In this document: piece by piece, positions 28,248 to 35,931 of the stretch
Numbering within the stretch: position 1 is the stretch's first letter
How the letters are laid out: each line of letters begins with the position of its first letter
Assembly: GCF_004119495.1 (NCBI RefSeq)
Contig: NZ_NRQU01000007.1
Span: 62,001 to 126,000 of the forward strand
Source of the DNA: Flavobacterium sp. YO12
Lineage (GTDB): Bacteria; Bacteroidota; Bacteroidia; Flavobacteriales; Flavobacteriaceae
Reading direction: 5' to 3'
DNA: 64,000 nucleotides
Made by a program: the position numbers and the translations under genes
The notes under the pieces: generated by a model
What the model saw: only the letters and a program-made list of their open reading frames with translations
Database searches by the model: none
What the model was told of the DNA's origin: nothing

Positions 28248-29180
28248 CTAGTTTAGAGTCAAAGCACCTAAAATTTCTTCGTACATAAATGGTCCTCCCG
28301 GATACTTAGCAGTATAATCGAGATTCATCCATACCTGACCACGTTCATCAATGTGATAGTGAATTTTCTTTTTATAACTTTCCTTTGGAAAAAGCACATT
28401 TTTGATTAGATAATTGACTTTTTCCAAATCGATTAAAGAACCAATTAGTATTTCAGGATATATATGTCCTTTTGTGTGAATTAATCGCGGAGTACCGCCA
28501 ATAGAACGAATTGCGGCCGCCATTAAAATAGAATGATCGTCGCAGTCTCCAGAAAAATATTCTAATGATTCGCTGGCGGTTGCAATATAATCGCCTTCTT
28601 TTGGATCATTTACATAATTCCAACGGCTGTTTATCTCTTTAAATACAGCAAAACATTGAATTATAGTTCTATAGTCAGAATATCCTTTTATTCCTTTAAA
28701 ATGTTTAGTAGTCGCCATGATAGCAAAATTCCTAACTTTTGGATTTTGATATTCGATTGCGTTTATAATTTTTGATTTGTTTGGAAACGGAAGCAGTTTT
28801 GCAACAATAATATCCTGAGGAAAAGGATTGTCTGACATGGTGTAAATCATCGAATTATAATCCTCAGAGATTTCGCTGAAACCATAATTTCCAATGACCG
28901 TTCCATAAATTAGAATCAATAAATAAACAGCAACACATAAAATTATTATGGTTCGCAGCAACATTAAGAGAAAGAAAATTGCAGCAAAAACGAATATAAA
29001 AATAAACACACGATCTAAATTGAATGCCCAATTTAAATCGCGTAAATTTTGATGCAGTATGATAAAAATGGGTATCGTTATCAAAAGACTCAACAGCATA
29101 ATAATCACCCTATCCCAAGGTGATTTCACCTGTAATTTGGATTTTAATTGCGGAAAGTCAATTTTAGGAAAATTTATCAT
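28248..29180 (-). CDS. Membrane-anchored transglutaminase-like protein
   Basis: A 310-residue protein with two or three hydrophobic segments in the first 95 residues (about 24-43, 56-74 and 78-97) and a papain-like transglutaminase domain behind them. The nucleophile is probably Cys213 in SGDCDDHSILMAAAIRS and the His is probably His239 in HTKGHIYPEI; an acidic third residue is likely in the following segment. The domain is common in bacteria and usually hydrolytic rather than cross-linking; its substrate here is unknown. It follows the substrate-binding-protein gene by 18 bp and may share a transcript. Confidence 0.82.
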   Translation of the reverse strand: MINFPKIDFPQLKSKLQVKSPWDRVIIMLLSLLITIPIFIILHQNLRDLNWAFNLDRVFIFIFVFAAIFFLLMLLRTIIILCVAVYLLILIYGTVIGNYGFSEISEDYNSMIYTMSDNPFPQDIIVAKLLPFPNKSKIINAIEYQNPKVRNFAIMATTKHFKGIKGYSDYRTIIQCFAVFKEINSRWNYVNDPKEGDYIATASESLEYFSGDCDDHSILMAAAIRSIGGTPRLIHTKGHIYPEILIGSLIDLEKVNYLIKNVLFPKESYKKKIHYHIDERGQVWMNLDYTAKYPGGPFMYEEILGALTLN

Positions 29181-29198
29181 AAGAATCGAAAGCAGTTT

Positions 29199-30050
29199 TT
29201 ACAGCGCTTTTACCGTTTCAACAAAAGTACTTTTTTTATCAATAATTCCCAGATCAAATAATTGATTTTGGATTTTGATAAAAGCTTTCTCATTTAAATG
29301 TTTTTGAGACCATTGTGTTAATTTCAGCCATTCTTGAATGTCTTCTACTTTTTGATTGAATAATTCCGCTAATGTTTTGTCAATACTCGGAATTTGAGCA
29401 AAATCAACCGTAGTTTTGTTTATAATTTCTAAGACTTTTTCAACTACTTTTGGATTTTTCTTCAAAAATTCGTCGCGAACTGTTATTACAAAAGACGGCC
29501 ATGGAGTAGGACAGTCGCCAATGCGTCTAAAAACACCTTTATCTACAAGTGGTTTTGTCATAAAACGTTCCCACATAAAATAATCTGCAGTTCCGTTTGT
29601 CAAAGCTTCAACAGCGCCATCAATTGTATTTATAATCTCAAATTGCAAATCATCACTATTCCAGCCTTGCTCGTTTGCATTAACATAGGCCATCAATTGC
29701 GAGCCTGATCCAATTCTAGAAATCGCAGCTTTTTTATTTTTTAAATCTGTAATATTCTTAAAATCAGATTTTGCAGCCACGTGAATTCCCCAGATTAATG
29801 GCGATTGCACATAAATTTGAACAATTTTACTAGGATTCCCTGCAACAATATCTTTTACAATTCCTTCGGTCAAAATAACTGCCATATCCGTTTCTCCGTC
29901 GCGCAGCATTTGGCACATTTTACCAGTTCCTTCTGGAATATCTTTCCATTGCAAATCAATATTTTCTGCTTCAAATTCACCATTTTCAATGCATAAATGC
30001 CATGGCAGATTGAAGTGTTCCGGAACACCTGCAATTTTTACCGTTTTCAT
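29199..30050 (-). CDS. Substrate-binding-protein-like (NMT1/SsuA-type) protein without signal peptide
   Basis: A 283-residue protein with the two-lobe fold of periplasmic binding protein type 2: opening VKIAGVPEHFNLPWHLCIENG, then DMAVILTEGIVKDIVAGNPSK, ISRIGSGSQLMAYVNANEQG and DGAVEALTNGTADYFMWERF. These are features of NMT1/THI5-like and alkanesulfonate/taurine-type binding proteins. There is no signal peptide or lipobox, since the domain begins at residue 4, and no ABC permease or ATPase gene is nearby. It may therefore act in the cytoplasm, as an enzyme such as a THI5-like synthase or a sensor, rather than in transport. Confidence 0.8.
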   Translation of the reverse strand: MKTVKIAGVPEHFNLPWHLCIENGEFEAENIDLQWKDIPEGTGKMCQMLRDGETDMAVILTEGIVKDIVAGNPSKIVQIYVQSPLIWGIHVAAKSDFKNITDLKNKKAAISRIGSGSQLMAYVNANEQGWNSDDLQFEIINTIDGAVEALTNGTADYFMWERFMTKPLVDKGVFRRIGDCPTPWPSFVITVRDEFLKKNPKVVEKVLEIINKTTVDFAQIPSIDKTLAELFNQKVEDIQEWLKLTQWSQKHLNEKAFIKIQNQLFDLGIIDKKSTFVETVKAL

Positions 30051-30095
30051 TGTAGTTAAGTTTAAGTTAAGTTTGGTATGCGTATTTAAGTTTGT

Positions 30096-30569
30096 TTAGT
30101 TTTTTAATAAATCAGCTCGATGTTTTTCAGAAAGACACGGCTCTGCAAATTCAAAAACAGAAAGCGTTTCATATTCATTTAAAACACTTCGCACAATCGA
30201 ATAATCTGTTTCTCTTGCAATTTCGACAGCTAGAAAAGTATCATTTAAACTTTCAGACAAACAATTAATTGCTTTCAGTTTTTCGATTATAATTTCCTTG
30301 TCAAAATCTTTTTCTAAAATTAAAATCTGAACTATCGAATTTCCTGAGCTTTCAATCGTTTTTTGATAGACCAAACGTTCTTCTTTTTCATCTAGTTCGG
30401 CATAAAACAAATCGTCTGTTGCAATTAATGCTCCAAAAAAAGGAATATTATCTAATTTAAAAAGTCCCTTTTCTAAATCTACAATTTCAGCCCACATGGT
30501 TTCTGAAACCGTATCTTCTAAATAATCACTATAGTATTTGAATAGGATTTTTTTATGTGTTTCTGCCAT
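30096..30569 (-). CDS. DUF4265-like protein of unknown function
   Basis: A 157-residue acidic soluble protein. The N-terminal half, with SETMWAEIVDLEKGLFKLDN and IPFFGALIATDDLFYAEL, matches what I recall of the DUF4265 family, in which a Trp-Ala and a D-N-I-P-F-F element are the landmarks. The C-terminal half resembles a small ferredoxin-like domain. It is the first of a run of minus-strand genes that continues with the binding protein 45 bp downstream. No function is known. Confidence 0.7.
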   Translation of the reverse strand: MAETHKKILFKYYSDYLEDTVSETMWAEIVDLEKGLFKLDNIPFFGALIATDDLFYAELDEKEERLVYQKTIESSGNSIVQILILEKDFDKEIIIEKLKAINCLSESLNDTFLAVEIARETDYSIVRSVLNEYETLSVFEFAEPCLSEKHRADLLKN

Positions 30570-30653
30570 TATTTATTTTGTAATATTTTTTTTCGCAATC
30601 TCTTTTCATTATCTAATTCTCAAATTGACCAATTATCTAATTCTATGAATTGC

Positions 30654-31046
30654 TTAATTAATTTCACTTATTATTGCTTTCAATGGAGATATAACAATTC
30701 TATAACCATCAGGATCCTGAAACATTTTTCCGTTTTCATTCCAAAAAGGATTTACGGCAGTTATAGTAGAAATGTTATGATGCTCAAGCTTATCTATTAA
30801 TTCGTTATAATCTAAAATTGTTTTTGGATAAAGGATAATAACATCATCTTCATCAAAAGAATGATTGGCTTTTACTTTAGATTGTGTAAACTCAAAATGC
30901 CAGTCTAAACCTGTTTTTCCAATAAAAACGCCGTCATAATCTTTATGATTCTGAAAATCACCTAATCGCTCAAAACCAAGAATATTGATATAAAAATTTT
31001 CAATTATTTCTAAGTTATCCGTGTGTCTTGCAACTCTTAAAAACAT
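30654..31046 (-). CDS. VOC-superfamily (glyoxalase-like) protein
   Basis: A 130-residue protein of the vicinal-oxygen-chelate fold: N-terminal RVARHTDNLEIIENFYINIL GFERL (a typical first betaalphabeta unit), a middle DWHFEFTQS strand, and the C-terminal MFQDPDGYRIVIS, where family members usually end '.DPDG..I.l'. The usual metal ligands are partly present (His8, Glu89-like region), so it may be an enzyme or a binding protein. Substrate not predictable. Confidence 0.85.
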   Translation of the reverse strand: MFLRVARHTDNLEIIENFYINILGFERLGDFQNHKDYDGVFIGKTGLDWHFEFTQSKVKANHSFDEDDVIILYPKTILDYNELIDKLEHHNISTITAVNPFWNENGKMFQDPDGYRIVISPLKAIISEIN

Positions 31047-31097
31047 AATTTTAGATTTTTAAATTATCTTATTTTTAAATTAGCAGATTATTTGACA

Positions 31098-31360
31098 TCA
31101 ACCTTCTAATTTTTCAATTAAAATTATGAAGCAAATAAAAAGCAAAAATCCAGCAAACAAATTCTTTTGAGATGTGCTAAATCCATTATTATCGGTGCTT
31201 TCATTATCATGATCCCAATAGTAATCTAAACTTTTAGGATATTTTCTTCAATAGATGCGTTTAGGATTTGGAAAAACATCCATCTAAATAAACCTCCTAT
31301 ACCTAGGGTGAATTTTCTTATTGGTTTGAAAATCAAGTGATCAATTACAAAACCAAACAT
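31098..31360 (-). pseudogene. Small membrane-protein gene with a one-base frameshift
   Basis: Not present as a single open frame. From ATG 31360 the frame reads MFGFVIDHLIFKPIRKFTLG and onward to ASIEEN, then meets a stop. With one extra A in the A4 run (minus sense, 31242-31245) the frame continues ASIEEKYPKSLDYYWDHD to a hydrophobic C-terminus (LFAGFLLFICFIILIEKLEG) and a stop at 31098-31100, giving 87 residues. The start overlaps the stop of the nucleoside phosphorylase gene as TAATG, the mark of a real coupled gene. The protein would have an amphipathic N-terminus, an acidic middle and one C-terminal membrane helix. I do not recognise the family. Confidence 0.65.
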
Positions 31361-32229
31361 TATTTCCCCGCTAATTTATTCAATGTATAAGTAATAAGCT
31401 CATCAACTGCTCTATAAGGATCCTCACTGAATGTTCCTGACGCACGGTTGGCAATAATGGCATTTAATGATAAAGCATTATGACCTAAAAGCGCCGAAAG
31501 TCCATAAATTGCAGCTGTTTCCATTTCTAAATTTGTGATTCTTTCATCCTCAAATTTAAAATTATCCATTTTACTATTTAATTCCTCATCCTGAATATTC
31601 AAACGTAAAACTCTTCCTTGCGGACCATAAAAACCTCCAGCAGTTGCAGTAATTCCTTTAAAAATTTTATCAGATTCTATAAGTTGTTCCAGTTTTTCTG
31701 AACACGGAATTATATAAGGTCTTCCTTTACGGCTGTCCCAATTAGTATGTTTGATAAAAGCATCTTCAAGCGCTGCATTTGAAACTTCGTCGATTAAATA
31801 GGAGCGAAGCATATTATCTAAACCAAGTCCAAATTTCGACATTACAAAACTGTCTACAGGAATATCTTCTTGTAAAGAACCAGAAGTTCCAATTCTTATA
31901 ATATTTAATGAAGTTAGGTTTTCTTTTGGTTCACGGGTTTTAAAATCGATGTTTACCAAAGCATCTAATTCATTTACAACAATATCAATATTGTCAGGGC
32001 CAATTCCCGTTGATATTACAGAAATTCTTTTGCCTTTGTAAATTCCAGTTTGAGTTTTAAATTCTCTTTTTTGCGTCGAGTATTCAATTGAATCAAAAAA
32101 TTGAGTGATTTTTTCAACTCTATTTTGGTCACCAACAAAAATTATATCATTGGCAATATGTTCAGGACGAAGGTTTAAGTGGTAAACACTTCCGTCTGGA
32201 TTAAGGATTAATTCTGATGATTGTATCAT
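31360..32229 (-). CDS. Nucleoside phosphorylase (uridine-phosphorylase-like)
   Basis: A 289-residue cytoplasmic enzyme of the PNP/UDP phosphorylase superfamily, which splits a nucleoside with phosphate into base and (deoxy)ribose-1-phosphate. Landmarks are IIFVGDQNRVEKI, the phosphate-binding STGIGPDN, NIIRIGTSGSLQEDIPVDSF and the C-terminal TNLEMETAAIYGLSALLGH, where the Glu-Met-Glu contacts ribose. The closest group known to me is uridine phosphorylase of Bacteroidota, though purine specificity cannot be excluded. The stop codon overlaps the start of a small frameshifted membrane-protein gene. Confidence 0.88.
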   Translation of the reverse strand: MIQSSELILNPDGSVYHLNLRPEHIANDIIFVGDQNRVEKITQFFDSIEYSTQKREFKTQTGIYKGKRISVISTGIGPDNIDIVVNELDALVNIDFKTREPKENLTSLNIIRIGTSGSLQEDIPVDSFVMSKFGLGLDNMLRSYLIDEVSNAALEDAFIKHTNWDSRKGRPYIIPCSEKLEQLIESDKIFKGITATAGGFYGPQGRVLRLNIQDEELNSKMDNFKFEDERITNLEMETAAIYGLSALLGHNALSLNAIIANRASGTFSEDPYRAVDELITYTLNKLAGK

Positions 32230-32330
32230 TTTTTTTTAAGTTCTAAGGTTCTGATATTCTGAGGTTTTTTGTTGAGATGCACGGCTGTGTGTCTTGTTGA
32301 AATTCCAATTTTAAAATTGAGATTTTCTAT

Positions 32331-32663
32331 TTATCCTCCAACGCGTTTTGTTTTAAATCCTTTTTCTTTTAAAATAGCCATAATTTTATCGCGGTAATCA
32401 CCTTGAATAATTATAGAATCATCTTTAAAAGTACCGCCAACGCTTAATTTGGTTTTTATTTCTTTGGCCAATAGTTTAAAATCTTCATCGCTTCCTTCAT
32501 AACCTTCTATTATGGTAGTTGCTTTTCCTTTTCGTTTTTCAAACTTGCAGATCATGGGTTCTTTCTGAATGTAAAGAACATGATCCTGCTCTTGAACCTC
32601 TTCTGGTTCGTTTGATTCGATATGATCGGGGAATAAATTTTTTAATTGATCTTTAAAATCCAT
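32331..32663 (-). CDS. SUI1/eIF1-like translation factor (YciH type)
   Basis: A 110-residue protein whose C-terminal 75 residues match the SUI1 fold: EKRKGKATTIIEGYEGSDED, KLLAKEIKTKLSVGGTFKDD and IIIQGDYRDKIMAILKEKGF. In bacteria these factors are thought to influence start-codon selection in initiation. The N-terminal 35 residues are acidic and variable. It is a monocistronic housekeeping-type gene between the phosphorylase and an oxygenase gene. Confidence 0.92.
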   Translation of the reverse strand: MDFKDQLKNLFPDHIESNEPEEVQEQDHVLYIQKEPMICKFEKRKGKATTIIEGYEGSDEDFKLLAKEIKTKLSVGGTFKDDSIIIQGDYRDKIMAILKEKGFKTKRVGG

Positions 32664-32705
32664 ATGTTTTCTTCTTCTAAAAAAATAAGCTCCAATTTAA
32701 AAATT

Positions 32706-32744
32706 AAATTCCAAATTCCAATGAAAGTTTGGAATTTGGAATTT
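32706..32744 (-). terminator. 16-bp-stem hairpin after the oxygenase gene
   Basis: AAATTCCAAATTCCAA (32706-32721) pairs perfectly with TTGGAATTTGGAATTT (32729-32744) around a 7-base loop, 25 bases past the oxygenase stop codon. It may terminate transcription (minus strand), although no clean T-run follows. The internal 7-bp tandem unit resembles a repeat family I associate with Flavobacterium intergenic regions. Confidence 0.6.
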
Positions 32745-32768
32745 TTAAAATTGAAACTTAAATAAGTT

Positions 32769-33719
32769 TTATTTTTTGATTAAACCTAGATCTACCAAAC
32801 GTTCGTATAAATAATCACCAGCGGTAATATCTTCGAACTTCTTTGGGTTTTCTTCATCAATACAATTTTCTAAACAATCTAAACGCATATCACTTACAGG
32901 ATGCATAAAAAACGGCACAGAAAAACGTGAAGTTCCCCATAATTCTCTAGGTGGATTCACTACTTGGTGAATAGTTGATTTAAGTTTATTATTAGTATGT
33001 CTAGACAACATATCTCCAACATTAATAACCAATTCGTCATCGGCTGCAATAGCGTCAATCCAGTCACCATTGTGGTTTTGAACTTGAAGTCCTTTACCTT
33101 GAGCGCCCATTAATAATGTAATCAAATTAATGTCGCCGTGAGCCGCTGCACGAATTGCGTTTTCTGGCTCAGAAGTAATTGGCGGATAGTGAATTGGTCT
33201 TAAAATAGAGTTTCCGTCTTTTGCATATTGATCAAAATAAAATTCATCTAAACCAAGGTGCAAAGCTAATGCTCTTAATACATAAACACCAGTTTTTTCA
33301 AGCATCTGGTAAGCTTCTTTTCCTACAGCATTAAAACGAGGCAACTCAGTAACTTCTACATTTTCAGGATATTCTGATGCGTATTTTGAGTTTTCGTCAA
33401 CGTATTGGCCAAAATGCCAAAATTCTTTCAAATCTCCCTCTTTGCGTCCTTTAGCATGCTCTTTACCAAAAGAAACATAACCTCTTTGTCCGCCAATTCC
33501 AGGAATTTCATAATTATGCTTAGTTTCTACTGGCAAGGCGAAAAATTTTCTAATTTCACCATAAAGTTCGTCTACCAATTGGTCGTCAAGAAAATGACCT
33601 TTTAGGGCTACGAAGCCAATGTTTTCAAATGCACTGCCGATTTCATTTACAAATTTTTGTTTACGTTTCGGGTCGTCCGAAAGGAAATCACGTAAGTCTA
33701 CACTAGGAATGTTTTGCAT
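32769..33719 (-). CDS. Isopenicillin-N-synthase-family Fe(II)/2-oxoglutarate-type oxygenase
   Basis: A 316-residue non-haem iron oxygenase. Iron ligands are His194 and Asp196 (AAHGDINLITLLMG) and His251 (STIHQVVNPP), and the 2-oxoglutarate-binding pair is Arg265/Ser267 (RFSVPFFMHP). The N-terminal DIOX_N part begins IPSVDLRDFLSDDPKRKQKF. This is the same fold as plant and fungal IPNS-like enzymes. The Flavobacterium homologues are usually annotated 'isopenicillin N synthase family oxygenase' with no assigned substrate. It is divergent from the E1 gene and has its own -7 element. Confidence 0.9.
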   Translation of the reverse strand: MQNIPSVDLRDFLSDDPKRKQKFVNEIGSAFENIGFVALKGHFLDDQLVDELYGEIRKFFALPVETKHNYEIPGIGGQRGYVSFGKEHAKGRKEGDLKEFWHFGQYVDENSKYASEYPENVEVTELPRFNAVGKEAYQMLEKTGVYVLRALALHLGLDEFYFDQYAKDGNSILRPIHYPPITSEPENAIRAAAHGDINLITLLMGAQGKGLQVQNHNGDWIDAIAADDELVINVGDMLSRHTNNKLKSTIHQVVNPPRELWGTSRFSVPFFMHPVSDMRLDCLENCIDEENPKKFEDITAGDYLYERLVDLGLIKK

Positions 33720-33768
33720 ACTTTACATTTTTATTTAAGAAAAAAAGGCTTTAAAAGCCTTTATATAA

Positions 33769-33776
33769 CAAAGGTA
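33769..33776 (-). promoter_or_regulatory. Candidate -7 element for the oxygenase gene
   Basis: The minus strand reads TACCTTTG, matching TAnnTTTG, 50 bases upstream of the oxygenase start codon. A short hairpin (AAAGGCT / AGCCTTT, 33744-33762) follows in the leader. Confidence 0.45.
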
Positions 33777-33859
33777 GAGAATATTTTAGAATTGAATTTT
33801 AAAAGTTATAATAAAATTAAAATTTTATAACATAAATAAGTAAAATTGTTATATTTTTT

Positions 33860-33867
33860 TATATTTG
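33860..33867 (+). promoter_or_regulatory. Candidate -7 element for the E1 gene
   Basis: TATATTTG matches TAnnTTTG and lies 20 bases before the start codon at 33888. No good -33 element was seen. Confidence 0.45.
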
Positions 33868-33887
33868 ATATATAAAAACCAAGAACT

Positions 33888-35864
33888 ATGATCTTTTATA
33901 GAGAAAAACTTACAGATGAGCAGTTGTTAGACCTATACAAAAAACTGCTTAAGCCGCGTTTAATCGAAGAAAAAATGCTCATTTTGATTCGGCAGGGTAA
34001 AGTATCTAAATGGTTTTCGGGAATAGGGCAGGAAGCAATTTCTGTTGGTGTAACTTCTGTTTTAGACGAGTCGGAATATGTTTTGCCAATGCACAGAAAT
34101 CTTGGAGTTTTTACTACACGAAATATTCCTTTGCACCGATTATTTTCGCAATGGCAGGGAAAAGCAAATGGTTTTACAAAAGGGCGTGACAGAAGTTTTC
34201 ATTTTGGAACTCAGGAATATAATATTATTGGAATGATCTCGCACTTGGGGCCGCAGTTAGGAATTGCTGACGGAATTGCGTTGGCGAATAAACTTCAAGA
34301 TAATAAAAAAGTTACGGCTGTTTTTACTGGCGAAGGCGGTACAAGTGAAGGCGATTTTCATGAAGCATTGAATATTGCAGCTGTTTGGAAACTTCCTGTA
34401 ATGTTTGTTATTGAAAATAATGGCTACGGATTGTCTACGCCAACGAAAGAACAATATTCTTGCGAGAATTTAGCCGATAAAGGAATTGGTTATGGTATTG
34501 AAAGTTATATTATAGACGGCAATAATATTTTGGAGATTTATAATAAACTGTCAAAATTAAAAGCAGATATGCAAAACGATCCGCATCCTGTTTTGCTCGA
34601 GTTTAAAACTTTTAGAATGCGCGGTCACGAGGAAGCAAGCGGTACCAAATATGTTCCGAAAGAATTAATGGAAGAATGGGAAACTAAAGATCCTGTTGTA
34701 AATTATAGAAACTATTTAACCGAAATTGGAGTTCTTACAACTGAACTTGATGAAGAGTTTCACAATGAAATAAAACAGGAAATTGACGAGAATCTTGCCA
34801 TCGCCAATGCTGAACCTGAAATAATACCTATTTACAGCGGCGAATTAGAAGATGTTTATAAGCCATATCAATATGAAGAAATTATTTCAACATCCGAAAG
34901 CAAGAATATTCGTTTTATAGATGCTATTCGTAATAGTTTGGAGCAGTCGATGCAGCGTCATAAAAACCTTGTTATGATGGGACAAGATATTGCTGAATAC
35001 GGTGGTGCTTTTAAAATTACCGACGGATTTGTAGAGTTTTTTGGTAAAGATCGTGTTAGAAATACTCCCATTTGCGAAAGTGCAGTTGTTTCGACTGCAA
35101 TGGGATTGTCTATAAATAATTATAAAGCAATTGTCGAAATGCAGTTTGCTGATTTTGTTTCAACGGGATTTAATCCAATAGTCAATTTGTTGGCAAAATC
35201 ACATTATCGCTGGGGCGAAAAGGCCGATGTTGTGGTTCGTATGCCTTGCGGCGGCGGCACTCAGGCGGGACCGTTTCATTCTCAGACAAATGAAGCTTGG
35301 TTTACCAAAACTCCAGGTTTAAAAGTAGTTTATCCTGCTTTTCCTTATGATGCGAAAGGTTTATTGAATACTGCGATTAACGATCCGAATCCAGTTTTGT
35401 TTTTTGAGCATAAACAACTGTACAGAAGTATACATCAAGATGTTCCTACTGATTATTATACAATTCCGTTTGGTAAAGCAGCTTTGTTAAAAGAAGGAAC
35501 TTCGGTTACGATTATTGCTTTTGGTGCTCCAGTACATTGGGCGTTGGAAACGTTAGCGAAATATCCTGAAATAAAAGCGGATTTAATCGATTTAAGAACA
35601 TTGCAGCCACTTGATACTGAAACTATTTTTGCCTCAGTAAAAAAGACAGGAAAAGTGATTGTTTATCAAGAAGATACTCTATTCGGAGGTATTGCAAGTG
35701 ATATTTCGGCTTTAATTATGGAGGAATGTTTCGAGTATTTGGACGCTCCAGTAAAAAGAGTGGCAAGTCTCGATTCGCCAATTCCGTTTACAAAAGCCTT
35801 AGAAGATCAATTTTTGCCTAAAAATCGTTTCGAAGAAGTTTTGTTAGAATTGTTGAAATATTGA
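33888..35864 (+). CDS. Fused alpha/beta E1 component of a branched-chain 2-oxoacid dehydrogenase complex
   Basis: A 658-residue thiamine-diphosphate enzyme that decarboxylates branched-chain 2-oxoacids and passes the acyl group to an E2 lipoyl protein. The alpha part (about 1-320) has GQEAISVG, HRNLGVF and the thiamine-diphosphate motif GEGGTSEG...ENNGYGLSTP. The beta part (about 340-658) has MGQDIAEYGGAFKITDGF, PICESAVVSTAMGLSINNYK, VRMPCGGGTQAGPFHSQTNE and the C-terminal transketolase-type domain SVTIIAFGAPVHWALETLAK. Most bacteria encode alpha and beta separately; the single-chain form is common in Bacteroidota. Branched-chain specificity fits the iso-fatty-acid membranes of this group, but pyruvate or other oxoacids are possible. 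Confidence 0.93.
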   Translation: MIFYREKLTDEQLLDLYKKLLKPRLIEEKMLILIRQGKVSKWFSGIGQEAISVGVTSVLDESEYVLPMHRNLGVFTTRNIPLHRLFSQWQGKANGFTKGRDRSFHFGTQEYNIIGMISHLGPQLGIADGIALANKLQDNKKVTAVFTGEGGTSEGDFHEALNIAAVWKLPVMFVIENNGYGLSTPTKEQYSCENLADKGIGYGIESYIIDGNNILEIYNKLSKLKADMQNDPHPVLLEFKTFRMRGHEEASGTKYVPKELMEEWETKDPVVNYRNYLTEIGVLTTELDEEFHNEIKQEIDENLAIANAEPEIIPIYSGELEDVYKPYQYEEIISTSESKNIRFIDAIRNSLEQSMQRHKNLVMMGQDIAEYGGAFKITDGFVEFFGKDRVRNTPICESAVVSTAMGLSINNYKAIVEMQFADFVSTGFNPIVNLLAKSHYRWGEKADVVVRMPCGGGTQAGPFHSQTNEAWFTKTPGLKVVYPAFPYDAKGLLNTAINDPNPVLFFEHKQLYRSIHQDVPTDYYTIPFGKAALLKEGTSVTIIAFGAPVHWALETLAKYPEIKADLIDLRTLQPLDTETIFASVKKTGKVIVYQEDTLFGGIASDISALIMEECFEYLDAPVKRVASLDSPIPFTKALEDQFLPKNRFEEVLLELLKY

Positions 35865-35931
35865 TTGTAAAAGTTATATAGTTTTGCATAATGAACATTT
35901 TTTTTATCTTTAAACCATAAAAAAATAAATT

